Source: Solen grandis
Lineage: Eukaryota > Mollusca > Bivalvia > Adapedonta > Solenidae
Assembly (NCBI GenBank): GCA_021229015.1
Contig: CM037783.1
Coordinates: 5,651,324 to 5,715,323, forward strand
DNA: 64,000 bases
Direction: 5' to 3'
Under the pieces are notes generated by a model. The model saw nothing but the letters and a program-made list of their open reading frames with translations, did not search any database and was not told where the DNA came from. Below, piece by piece: positions 21,701 to 33,224 of this stretch (the first letter of the stretch is position 1; the number at the start of each line of letters is the position of its first letter). Both the position numbers and the translations under genes were made by a program.

Positions 21701-24700
21701 CATCCAGTGGGAATTGTCGGGGGGAAACAAAAACAACAAAAAAACAACAATAAACAAACGGAGTTGAAAGTGGAGCAGATTCAAAAATATGTACAAATTG
21801 GGACATTTCGCATTATTACTTTGTTATTATTACCATGTTCATAATACAGTATAGAGAGACAAAAATCATAATTCTGCGGTCTAGTGCCAGTGCCAGTAAC
21901 TATCGCGTTTGAACCCATTGAATATCGCGTGTGCACACAATAGCAACCACGTTATAAAAAAACATATCTTCCATGTATATTTTATGCTACCGTAGAAAAA
22001 AAAATGGTTATAAGAATTCAATTTTCAGAAGTGATACTTTGGTATATTTTGTATTGAATCCAAAGGAAACAATGCGCTGATAGCGCCGAGAGAACGGATT
22101 TTTAATGTGATGAGGTGGCATTTCTTATGTTTAAATCAAAGTTAATCAAATAAACGAGGCGATGCCAATAAACCCAATGTTATAAACCCGCTTTAACCTT
22201 GCGTGAACACGGTCGTTACAAGATGAAACACCACTTGCTTCAATGGATTGCTAACAAAAAACATATCGCCACTCTTACTCTCTCTTTTTCTCTGTCGACA
22301 GTTTATAAGATTTATATTAATAGGTGCATCTAAATTAAAAGGCGCCTGTATGTCAAATATCCACACTATCTTTCCCACTGATCCAATGGGACAGCAGTTT
22401 CGTAGAGACATATTATCAACTACATGTATATTGGCAAATTCCAGCCAAAGGGGTCTAGCACATAAGTTTGGTCATAATATCACTATATGTAATGATATAT
22501 AGTGATATAATGACCAACCTTACGTCCCAGACCCCTTTGATCCAGCCAATGATGTTAATGATAACGAACATTTACTTTTTTTGTTACAGTTTATTAAACA
22601 CTTTATCCCCACCATCGATTATTATAACTGATGTAACTTTAGTTTCGACTTCCATAATCCATTTGTATTGAAATGAACATAAAAATGATCACACTTAAGC
22701 AAAATTTGCAATTTACTTTATCTTCGATTAGTAAAAAGGAGGGAAATCTAAATATAGATGTCTACATTTAGCCCCGACATGTGTGTCCGATGCAGAAATG
22801 TGTGCTACCAATTAGAACAGCATTGTAAGCAACTCTGTTCAAAAATGATATTCAGGTTTGCAAAGTGTTGCCATGGTGATGTATAATTTTCCGAAGTATA
22901 CCTGACTATGCCGTCTTACCCTTTCTTTCACACCAGAAAACCAAGCCAAAATGCCAACCACAAACATGCGGTGTAAATTACTCATAAAATGATTGTATTT
23001 GAAGGAGTAGTGTTCAGTAAATGCAATCTGTATTTTATCGTCAATAACTGACAATAAGTCATTGGTATTGTGACTGAATATAATACTAACACAGGTATAG
23101 TAACAAAATACATAAAGTTAGGACATTAAGCAAATATAAAAAGCAGGTGGGTAATTATATTATGTTTTGACTGTCATTCTAATGAGCAATACCAAGACGT
23201 GTCCCATGAGATCATAGGCTGGTCTGTTTTAACTTCTGATATACACAATCATAACAAATACTCCCCGACTCCGCTGGACATTTACGAGGAACGCCTGTCG
23301 TTTTTATTGGTAATTAACCATATAATGTAGAGATCTAATGTAGAGAATGACTCGATTGCATATTAAAAAAAGAAAAAGAAAAAAAACTCTCTCTCTCCTG
23401 GTTGGTATGTAATACAGATTTGGCACTCACACACACACACTATTTATATATATATTTTATTTATTGAGGGAAGAAATTGGCGTTTGGTGCTTCTGAACAC
23501 AAATTTTAATAATGCTATTAAATGGTTTATGTACAGGTACTTCTGGGCTGCAACCTGTACCGTACCCGAATATGTACCCCCGCGGCTGGACACCCGCGCC
23601 TGCCCCAGGGTACCCGGTTCCGGGGCACCAGCCCGGTGTAGGTTTGGAACAGGCGGAAACGGAAGAAGCAGAATGGGACGACAACCCGCCTGTGCCGCCG
23701 ACGACCACAAAAGTATATTTTGTACACTTTAATTTTACTTTATCGGTACATGTAATTGTAACATAAGAAAACAATAAACTCTAAAGCAATGTGTTAAAAT
23801 ATATTTAATCCATAAACTTTGTAGACCAGTTATCCTCCCCCTGTCTCTGTCTGTCTGTCTGTTTATCTTTCTATAGATTTATGTGTGTAAGTCTCTCTCT
23901 TTACATGTATTGGTTTGGTTAGTTGCTGATGAAAATAACGATCCTTAATGAATTTCTGTGTTTAGCGGCCCACGCGGCCTGTACCAAAACCTGCCAGTGG
24001 GACCCCTGAACGAGGTCTGCAACTGATTACCATGGATATTGCCGGGCTCCGCCGCTGGAGTAAATACAAGGACAAGCTACAGCTTATGTTCGAGATCTAT
24101 GGTTAGTGAACAAATCCTCTCTAAGTGACGTTAAACAGTAGCATATAAGCTTGTAGGAATGCTACGCAATGACTTTTATGTTGTAATGTTTACAACATAT
24201 TCATAACATATAAATGATTGTGGGAATCCAATTCAATGCCCTCAAATGGACAAGCTATACGTGCACCTGTTCCTCTTGCTATCATTGTTGCTTGTACAAA
24301 GATGAATAACGTCATGACGAGCTCTGTTTGCATATTTATTTTTTTAATAATAGAATTATCTTGAATGAAATGCACAGCAATCTTCTTTAGATGATTTATT
24401 TATCATTCTATAACATAAGTTGATATAGCACTCAACGAACATGATAACTCTGCAATGATGCGTAGGCGGAAGAAATATCAATGAAAATACTAAGAATTAA
24501 ATTGTGTGACGTAAGCCTGTGGCGCTGTATACATGAAATGCAGCAGTTCACGCACATGTGACATGTATTGTGTCCTATATATGGATGCACTAAACTGAAA
24601 ACATTGCATCAACAAAGAAAACAATGCATTTATAATGCAAGATGTATAAACAAGCAATGCATAGTGTATAACTGTATATCAGAGTCCTTTCAAATAGCTT

Positions 24701-27700
24701 TTAGATATATATTGACCTGATATGTATTTTCACAAAATAGTGAGCTACATGGGGTGGGACACTGGCAAGACGTAGGTAAAATTGAAGTTACATAACAAGG
24801 AACAGGCAGTCACCGTTACCATAGTTCTTTCGTTACGACTCTCACAAGGAAAAAATAGCAAAATATATTAGTGCTACCCAGGTATATGGTCTATCCTTAT
24901 TCCTTTAAAGTCGATTGTGAAGCATTATCTCATTATTTTAATTCTGGTTCCTGCATGGGTAAGATCAGGCCCCGTGTTCTCGAAAATATATAAGTACAGT
25001 CTCAAACTCGAATCTGAGCATCCTACTCAAATCCCTATTGAAACTAATGGGCATAGTTTCAGCCCGAGTATGAAAATCATACCTGAGTATCATTTTTATA
25101 TTCGAGAACACGCGGCAGGTACTTTTTGCTCGTAGATGTCATTAGAGCCGTGTTCGTCTTAGGTTGAATTCGAAGTATTTTCCGTTTTAACCCTTTTGTT
25201 CACACCCTTCTCTAATTTATTTGGTGTCTTTACAACAATGATCGCAATCTGTTACCTAGGTTACCTAGACTCTGCCGTGACCCGTGCGGTCAGCGACTGC
25301 AAGGAGTTTCTGCTCAGAGACGACCATCAGGACACTGTCTCCTGTGTCTTCTATGAAATCGTACGTATTTGTGAAGGTGGTAAAATATCAAAACTGTAAA
25401 ATGGCAATTGAATATTAGGCCAAATAGCATGCCTTAATTACGAGGTGCATGTATATCAAACGTCCCAACACAGGCTTAATTACTGTCCATGAAACTAAAG
25501 ATGCAACATTTTATCTCGGTTGTAAGAGCTTCGCAAGCCTCCCCCAGGATTTTATAACCCCCTTTTCAAGTTTGGTCCACGAATTATCGCGATTGAACAC
25601 TTACGAACTGGGTTCAGAGATTTGACCATTCGGTCCAATACAGTTCATCATATTAGTATCAGACGATGCTCATGTCACACCAAGAGATAATTATTGCACA
25701 GATTGCAAAACAGCAAGTAATGAAAGGGAATAGAAAAATGTCCATTGAGAAATCCAAAATATACATACACGAGGACAGAAGACTATATGAAATAGAGAAA
25801 TACCGACAGTTACCGCCTTGGAGCGGTCAGACGGCAAAATGACTAACTGGGTTGCTTAAACTTTTAGGGGACCTAACCTCGAACTTCCCGAAGGTATTTC
25901 TTTGAGAGAAGCAGTGGAAATAGAAAATTGGTCCATGAAAAGTGATTTTTTTTTTCTTTTTGTAATTATTTATTTATTACAAGCATGTTAGTATTAAAGT
26001 AAATATTTTGCTATTGTGTGACATGTGCAATTATGATAGCATGATATTTTAAATGCTAAACATATTATGTACACGTAAATCACATGTACACATACAACTG
26101 TATCAAAATCAGTTGTGAAATACAAATTTGAGTGCGAAAGATAGCACTTAGGCGATGCATGATGGTTATGATGATGATAATAATGAACTTAAGGTGTTGA
26201 CAAACAACTTCATTTGTATATGTTTTCCATCAAATAAATATATGAACGACACATAGATTTTTTTTCGCAATTTACGGTATCTTTATATAAAAAAAAAAGA
26301 CGCAGTAACCAAGTATTCATAAAATACGGTAGAAGAGAAACCGGTTGTGATTGAGAAATGACCAGGGGACAGCAAATGAAAGAGAACAAACGAAAGAAGA
26401 TGGACGATGTATGACATTACCATCCCATGGTAACAGATATTCGGGAGTTTCACACGCTCTGTTATATAGTATTGTGTATTGTTTTGGTGTTCATGATTAT
26501 TTATCATGACCGAGACGTCCCGGGGTTAATGCATGGCCACGGAGAGTCCCGGGGGCAGAATCACATAAAATAGCAGTTTATTGTTATGGCCCTGACGGCA
26601 CACTTGATGTATTGCTTATCTATACTGATCAATCGCTCGACATGCTCCCCCTTTATCTGTCCCGCACAACGTCAAAAACAAGGCATATATTCATCTGAGC
26701 AATTTATAGATTTATAAGCTCAGGTCTGAGCTGCAGGAACATTTTTAATAAGTGCTAAGTCATATTTTAATTCTTAAATTAGGCAACAATGTAATCTATC
26801 CATCCACTCTTGTTTTACGAAATATAAAAAAGTGACCAAAGTTATCACCTCAATGCCTTATAATTAACACTATTTGTTCATAAATGAGTTGTTTGGGTAA
26901 TTTAACTGGAGAACAAAGAGAAAAAAGTGATAAAATTCCGCCTTTGCGTATTTAGCGTTATGCATGATTTTGGCTACGAGCCTGGCATGTTAGCACATTT
27001 TGAACAAAAAATGAATAAAAATAATTGATATTAATTTATTTATGAAAAACATTATTTACTCTGTTAATATTCACAAGTGCTTAACTGTTTCTATTTATAT
27101 ATACTCATAGATTAATAAGCTACTATCGACTTGCTATGTATTGCAATTATATACAGATAAAAATATCAACTCAATATTCACAGATGCTTTTTACGTGTCA
27201 GCCCTGTTTATCAAATTTCCCACACTGATTATGCAATAATTAATTATTTTTTTAATTTACACCTTTAACCCTTTCCCTCATAGAGGACACCATGAAAAGA
27301 CCTATGCGAACAACATAAAACCAGATCAGCCTGCGAGTAACTCGCAGGCTGATCAGGTTTTATGCTGTTCGCTGCTCCTCAGTGGTCTGGAAATGAGGAT
27401 TTTGTAATTAAATTTGGTACGGTTTAACTGTGGTTTTCTGCAGATCAGGCTTTATGTGGTACCTATTGAGTGCGTCAAAATGAGTCTATATGAGGGAAAG
27501 GGTTAAATGGAGATTTATAAGAATACCCAGATTACATCATTATGAAGTCCTTATGAAGAACTTACTACCGAGCATTCACCAATTAACTAAGTGGTTTCAT
27601 CATATACGGATAAAAGGATGGATATCCTATTTTCATTCTTCTGTTAAGAACTTGTTTTTATACTTTTTTTCAAACGAATGCAAAATTTTGTACCACGTGT

Positions 27701-30700
27701 AATGCCTTTTAGATATCGGAGGGTTCTTGGGTTCGATCCCCGGCGACATGCCGGAGTTGTAAAAAAATGGTACTGGAATAGCTCCCTTGCTTGGCGCTCA
27801 GCTTATAAGGGTATATCCAGGACTGGTTTGCCCGATGTCAGGATAATGTGACTGGGTGTGGTATAATGCCACATGTCTACGGCGTGATGATATAGTAGAT
27901 CTTGACTCCAAATGACTGAAATACTGTCAGTGGGACATTGAACCCAATAAACAAACAAATACATTTTCCTTTCAGTTTTCTGTGAATAATAACAACGGTA
28001 AAAGGGGTTTCCACGGTCAGAGTTATGTTACTGTTTTCAAGGTCGGGTACATCTTATCTAGGTCCTTATAACCATGTTCAGTTTTTGTCACCTGCTGCTA
28101 GCAGAGGTGACACATAGGGATCACTTTTCCGTCGTTTGCCTGTCCGTCCGTCCATCCGCCTGTCTGTCCGTTCGTCACACTTTTTCCGTAACGCTTCAGC
28201 AGTTGACTCATGAGTTTCAGAGAATGCTCTTGTTACCATTTAAACATTGAAAGTTCGATTGGGGAAAATTGAAATATGGTCAAAGAAAAGTCCGGGAATC
28301 TTACTTTCTATTAATTGTGGGAACCCTAGGAAAAATATTCATAGAAATGTTTTCGTTTGTTTTTCTTATTCATAAATTTCCAAAGAAAATGATCATTTCT
28401 TCCCTATGTTTTGCCCCATACAGGATAGGAGCCTGTCAAAGATGATTCGCGGCCAGTGGCAGAGGTATGTACGTGTATAGGGTCAGACAGGCCCTTTCAC
28501 TGTTTATCTTTTAACATCTAACGTGACGCCAAAGCAGCACCTCAGAAAGAAAATGCATAAAGCAAATGCACGTAAACCTTGCTTTCGTTAGTTATTGTCA
28601 CTGAGGCCGGTGGGAAAAGATAGTAAATGTAATTTGTCATGAAAATGATGTAGCTGATGAATTCCACCACTTACTCAAATATAATTACTTTTCTGAGAGT
28701 AGGAAGAAACACATAAAAGGTTACTATTATAAAACCCCTAATATTTTAAAATTCAAAGATTTCATGAATTTCATTTCTTAAAAAAAAAATGAATTTCAAG
28801 TATTGAAAGCATTAATGGTAATTCACATATCTCTTTAATCTATAAGTATTTAGCACCAAATCATAATTATGACCTTATATGAATGCTTTCATTGTATACT
28901 CATGTACCTTGTAAATTGGTGAGAGTTAATAAAAGAAATGTTTAACTATTCACCACATTATTTATATGTGTTATTCATTTTAAAACAGCAAGTGGAACAT
29001 TCATGAAATATTTTTTTTTATTATAATACTGCCATACAATAAGTAATATCAAGAGAATCAGGAAACGCGTATACTACACACTGGTGACTTAGAAATGAGG
29101 GAGTTCTGTGCCAATATTCACGTTTTAGCAGGTAGTCGAAAAGACTTTTTGAGAGGGGGGGAGGGGCGAAGAAAAATTTCTCTCCAGTCACACACACACA
29201 CACACACACGCACATTATCTAACTATCGTCATTTTTTTTTTTTTTTGGTTTTTTTTAATAAACGACAATTTTTAATTCGCAAACAGATTGCCCATGATCT
29301 CTCTCTCTCTTCTACACTAGACCTTATTCTTTTTGCATGCCAGATTTTATTTGTTTATTATTATTTTTTTCTTCCCTTCTTCTCAGATATCCTCTGTAAT
29401 ATTTATCAATATCATGCAATATTGTTATTATTTCATTTGTTCACTTCTTTACAAAAAATGTTTTCGCAATCCCAACATTTTATTGCCTCTCTATGTATCG
29501 TTAAATACATGCACTTATCGATCTTGCAACTAAATCACTTTGTGTGTGACCGTGGAAACCTTGAATATCTGGCAGTAGCAATTTGATTGACAACTTTTCT
29601 CTGACTCATCCAAGTCCACCAACAATTTTTCCTTAAATAAATGTACGTACTTCATATATATGTGTAAAAGTAACACAGTCGTTGATTGGCTGACGTTTTG
29701 GTGTACATCCTGGGTAAACCAATTACTTTCGCAGATATTTTTAAGCCAACGCCCACATCTCTGTCAGAACACAAATCTTCAAAGATAACAAAAATAAGCG
29801 ATTTATTTTACTAAGACGTATTTAATGACAAGAAATAAGATTTGTTATAAATGAGATCAAATGTGAAACACAAATGTAACGTCCATGTTGTCTGAATGTT
29901 TCTTAGGGTTGACAGATGTAACGTATGTAGTTCGACTTTATACAGTTTCTTACGTGTACCCAAAACTGTAATTTATATACATGAGTGATGTCGCTAGCGA
30001 GGTTAAATACTTCGGAATGAGTCACAAAGGAATGAGAGAACATTAAAACAAGCACATACTATGATATATACTCACTTGAAAAAACAAAGTGTGAAATGGG
30101 GCTTTCGTTATTGATTCAGATATACTTTATTTCTTCAAAATATTTTTTGGAGCATTTACATAGCAAATATGATATGTAATTCTTTTATTTCGAAAGGATT
30201 GATATTTCAGCACGAACATAATATATTTCTGATTTAAATGATACATTAAGATTAACAAAATGAAAAAAAAAATGCAGAGGATATTTGGGAAAATATATGC
30301 AGTTTCTGGATTTCTTTACTCTATTTTGTTCATACATCTATTTTCTATATTTTTTCTCTTCTTTAATCAAAATGTATGTGGTAAAAACTGGGGCTTAAGA
30401 TTTCCAAAATGTTTTACAGGTCATGAAAATACTAGAAATATGAAAAAGTAATTACTTAATGATGTGGTATACAATAAATATCATTTACATTCGTTATTTA
30501 CGTATTTTTATATATTTCATATTTCTGTCAAAGATTGCATATGCTAAAACATCTTTTTCATGTCTTTTTAGACTATATCCACAATATTTTTTCTGAAATA
30601 ATTAGTCGACGTCTAGTAGCTTTAAGAATTAAAAGATGAAAATGAGATTATTTTATGAACCATAAATTGTTTCTTTCGTGTTCTTCTATTTATTGTACTC

Positions 30701-31072
30701 TTGTTATTTTATTTATTTATTTATTTTTTTTTTGTATGGGGAACTTTTGGCTTTGTAATACACTATTGGTTTTGTTAACTGTATATTGTTATGTATTTGG
30801 CAATTAAGTATGTTTCAACTTAACTGGTTATTATGTCCGTAATGATATGCCAAATACATTTTATAGAATAGATATCTGATAATTTTATATTAATTTTCAA
30901 TTACTCTTACATAATCATTAGGGTAGTGGGAACGTTTGACGGACGGAAGGACAGGCTGCGATGTGTGAGTGTACGCGGGGTCCGGGACGGGGAGAGGCAG
31001 CTGGTGCCCGATCTGATACAGGCCAGCACTGCAACGGTTTCCCGCCTTGTACATAAGACCCGAGAACCATGA
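18736..31072 (+). CDS. SPATA22: SPATA22, meiosis-specific partner of MEIOB
   Basis: In vertebrates SPATA22 binds MEIOB and, with RPA, coats single-stranded DNA during meiotic recombination. Nine exons join in frame (468 codons plus stop): 18736-19021, 19594-19692, 20079-20316, 20962-21140, 23537-23712, 23966-24101, 25260-25360, 28424-28464, 30922-31072 (TGA 31070-31072). The C-terminal region is diagnostic: MDIAGLRRWSKY, LQLMFEIYGYLDSAVTRA, FLLRD, CVFYEID, IRGQWQR and LRCVSVRG align with the vertebrate segments (VLDSAVT, FLMRD, CVFYEIDRELPRLIRGR, FQCVSVR). The first exon has CQSVPAPKFKQNKQ, resembling the conserved N-terminal CLPVPLFNQKK motif. Residues of about 60-310 are low-complexity (N, S, G, P, R). 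The product is longer than human SPATA22 (363 residues). The start is uncertain: the first exon may continue from an upstream exon. The MITE and SINE in the 25361-28423 intron do not touch exons. Confidence 0.9.
21181..21219. repeat. C-run and (TC)n microsatellite
   Basis: A run of cytosines passes into (CT)n, inside the SPATA22 intron that follows the 20962-21140 exon. Confidence 0.85.
22446..22539. repeat. Imperfect 94-bp palindrome flanked by CCAGCCAA
   Basis: The outer arms are CAAAGGGGTCT and AGACCCCTTTG. The inner arms are TTGGTCATAATATCACTATAT and ATATAGTGATATAATGACCAA, with one extra base. CCAGCCAA occurs just outside on both sides (22441-22448 and about 22542-22549). It may be a small hAT-like MITE, but the element boundaries are not clean. 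Confidence 0.7.
24102..25259 (+). other. SPATA22 intron 6
   Basis: About 1.16 kb. It includes an inverted-repeat element at 24968-25116. The rest is AT-rich without recognised features. Confidence 0.6.
24968..25116. mobile_element. Short inverted-repeat element (about 149 bp)
   Basis: Ends GGCCCCGTGTTCTCGAAAAT and ATATTCGAGAACACGCGGC are imperfect reverse complements. Short AT-rich interior, no coding capacity. Probable MITE; no clear target duplication was identified. Confidence 0.6.
27269..27502 (-). mobile_element. piggyBac-like 234-bp MITE, copy 2 (inverted)
   Basis: Same family as 13555-13788 in reverse orientation. It is flanked by TTAA at 27265-27268 and 27503-27506 and has the same 234-bp length. 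Confidence 0.92.
27718..27962 (+). mobile_element. SINE family 2, 5'-truncated or degenerate head
   Basis: Retains a B-box-like GGTTCGATCCCCGGCGACAT, a body with CCAGGACTGG, TGGTATAATGCCACATGTC and GACTCCAAATGACTGAAATACTG, and the tail TTGAACCCAATAAACAAACAAA. The same body and tail occur at 41803-42012 and, inverted, at 36950-37145 and 49425-49700. Confidence 0.75.
28085..28235 (-). mobile_element. Hairpin-ended element fragment (GTCACCT family)
   Basis: Reading the minus strand, GGACGGACGGACAGGC-type repeats lead into GTCACCTCTGCTAGCAGCAGGTGAC, a hairpin, then AAAAAC. This matches the 3' end design of the other hairpin elements. A second hairpin relative starts near 59013. CTCTTGT at about 28228 could be the reverse complement of the shared 5' end, but this is uncertain. 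Confidence 0.5.
28465..30921 (+). other. SPATA22 last intron
   Basis: About 2.5 kb of AT-rich DNA with an (AC)n run at about 29191-29213 and several T-runs. No exon needed or seen. Confidence 0.6.
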
Positions 31073-33224
31073 TAACCGGAAGTTGGATCAGTCCTGAGTA
31101 GAGAAGGCATTTTTTTTCTTATTGTAATAATTCTATGATACTAAATATATTCTAGAAGTAAAGGTAAATGCAATTTACTCTGGTTATTGTTTTAGTCACA
31201 TTATGAAATAAAACCTAACGATTTTCTCCCAGTTCCTGCTATGCATTGTATTTATAAATGTGTTATTTGTGTGTATCGTACGTCAGCGAGGAGGAGGTTA
31301 AACTATTCAGTGTTCAGTAATCGGCTGTAATTATTTCAACCTAAAATAACAATGCGCTTCTGCAGAAATAGTTATTCTTATTTCACATTCTGTTGCACAC
31401 CAAATTTCAAACTATCTCACATCTTTTTCAGGAACAATCGATAAAGTCTGTTTCAAAACACTTTTATTGTCGAACTCATATTAACAAACAAACAATTGCA
31501 GGTTCATAGACTTTTGACGAAAAATGGGCTATGTACAGATGGACTGATGAATCGGAGATCTTCGGAAGTCACGTGGCGAAGGGGAGAAAACTTCCGGACA
31601 AGCCTGAAAATAGAAAAGGAATCTCATTGTTACTTTCTTCATTTAAAACAAAAAAGCATTATTGTTTACACATGAACTTAAGGATCAATATAAAACTAAT
31701 TTTAAAGTATTAAAATCAACGTGTAAATTCGTACTTTTTCTTTTACTGGTATATACAGATCAAATACACAAATATTTCGCCAGTTGTATAGACTTGAGAG
31801 AGAGAGAGAGAGATCTGTAATATTTGAACCATTTGTAATGGACTAGGTGTATCACTATCAATTCTTAACTTTAACCGCAGGAATGCAGAGAAAAAAAGAA
31901 GTTATTATCAAATGAAAGAAAATGAAAGCGAAAGTATGAGTGAGAGAAATGAGAAGTCAATGTGTATCAAATCTAATGTAAGTATATTTCGAAATGGGGA
32001 AATATATCCATTTAATGTTCCATGCTTGTTGCCGAATTTCCAGTCTTGTGCAGCATGAAGCAAAAACCTATATTGTGTCGTTTTCTACAATTCTGTTTTC
32101 ACTACAATTGCAGAAACGGACACAATACGGGATTTACTCAGTGTTGTCCAGTCTCCTTGGAAACGCCCATCCAGGGTTGCTATGGAAACTGATTTCTCCA
32201 ATATTCAGATAATTCCTTTCCTTCCACAATCCTCCATTGGTTCCGAGATTATTCCGCAGGCATATGCCACTTCCTTCCACTTTTAGCTGATGCTTTTTTC
32301 CCAAAGATTTCAAACGTATATATATGCTTATTTGTGAGACTAATGAAAAAAAAGAGTTATTTTAAGGACTTGTGGCCTGACTTTATTTCTCATAAATTTA
32401 AGTTTAAAGGTGTCCCGAGCGTTTCTTTCCAGAAGAGAAGAACGGTAATTTCCTTTCAGAAATTATTCTATAAATCCAAAGTTACGTGAACCAAACATAG
32501 AAGAAAACTAATAAGCACAAAAGCAGTCTCCGGCATCTTTGAATAAAACAAGAAAATTGAAGCACTTCCAAAGAAAGATGAATACTCCAAAAGTAAGTGA
32601 GAGAGACAAGGAAATCCGAGAGGCAAGAGAAGAAAATCAACAAACGTACACCGCACGAGTCGGACGCAATCCAGTCTGAAGCACGTTGGGAGGACTGAAG
32701 AGCAAAACCCGGGACCCATACTATATAGCCGGGGCATTACGTAACATGACTAATCGATTATCGACCACCGGTGATCAGACAGTCGTCGATGACAGGCCTT
32801 TATGGCCCCGGCAGCTTTGAGCCTTGTCAAAATGCGTGAAAACAACATTCCCGTGCCAGTTGGTGAGTCCAGTGGTTTGATGGGTCAATGACAAGTGACT
32901 ACCGTCCATTGTGAAAATTTGTGGTGATTTGAGCTGTCAATCAATTATTATGTCGCTTTTCTGGGCGCCATTGTTTTATGCTAATGAGGTGAAAATATGG
33001 CGGGTATGTAACAAGAACCTGCTTGACTGATTTATGCACATTCGTGTGTGAAAAAGACGGACAGTGTTCATTTTCCCTGTCAGACATACCGTACGAAAAG
33101 GAAACAAATAAATGGCGTCAGATATTTGCTTAAATTAAAAATAAATCATAACGATAATATGCTATTCACATGATTACAAACCATCGCATATACTCAAAGG
33201 AGCCTACCTTAAATTTTTGAAGAC
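31073..33224. other. Intergenic between SPATA22 and the GFG Kir channel (convergent)
   Basis: The 3' ends of two convergent genes meet here. There is a (GA)n run at about 31796-31812. No coding exon or known repeat family was recognised; probable 3' UTR sequence occupies both edges. Confidence 0.5.

Larger units (their letters stand above)
21141..23536 (+). other. SPATA22 intron 4
   Basis: About 2.4 kb, AT-rich. It contains the microsatellite at 21181-21219, the imperfect palindrome at 22446-22539 and an (AC)n/(TA)n stretch near 23428-23455. No additional exon is required by the reading frame. Confidence 0.6.
25361..28423 (+). other. SPATA22 intron 7, repeat-bearing
   Basis: About 3.1 kb. 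It holds an inverted copy of the 234-bp MITE (27269-27502), a SINE family 2 copy (27718-27962) and one end of a hairpin element (28085-28235). The remainder is AT-rich. Confidence 0.7.

Noticed and set aside
23444..23774. Several overlapping frames around the SPATA22 exon at 23537-23712
   Set aside because: Only the plus-strand frame joins neighbouring exons in phase.
29095..29586. 163-residue open frame in the last SPATA22 intron
   Set aside because: Low-complexity F/L/I-rich translation of T-rich DNA with an (AC)n run; no family resemblance.
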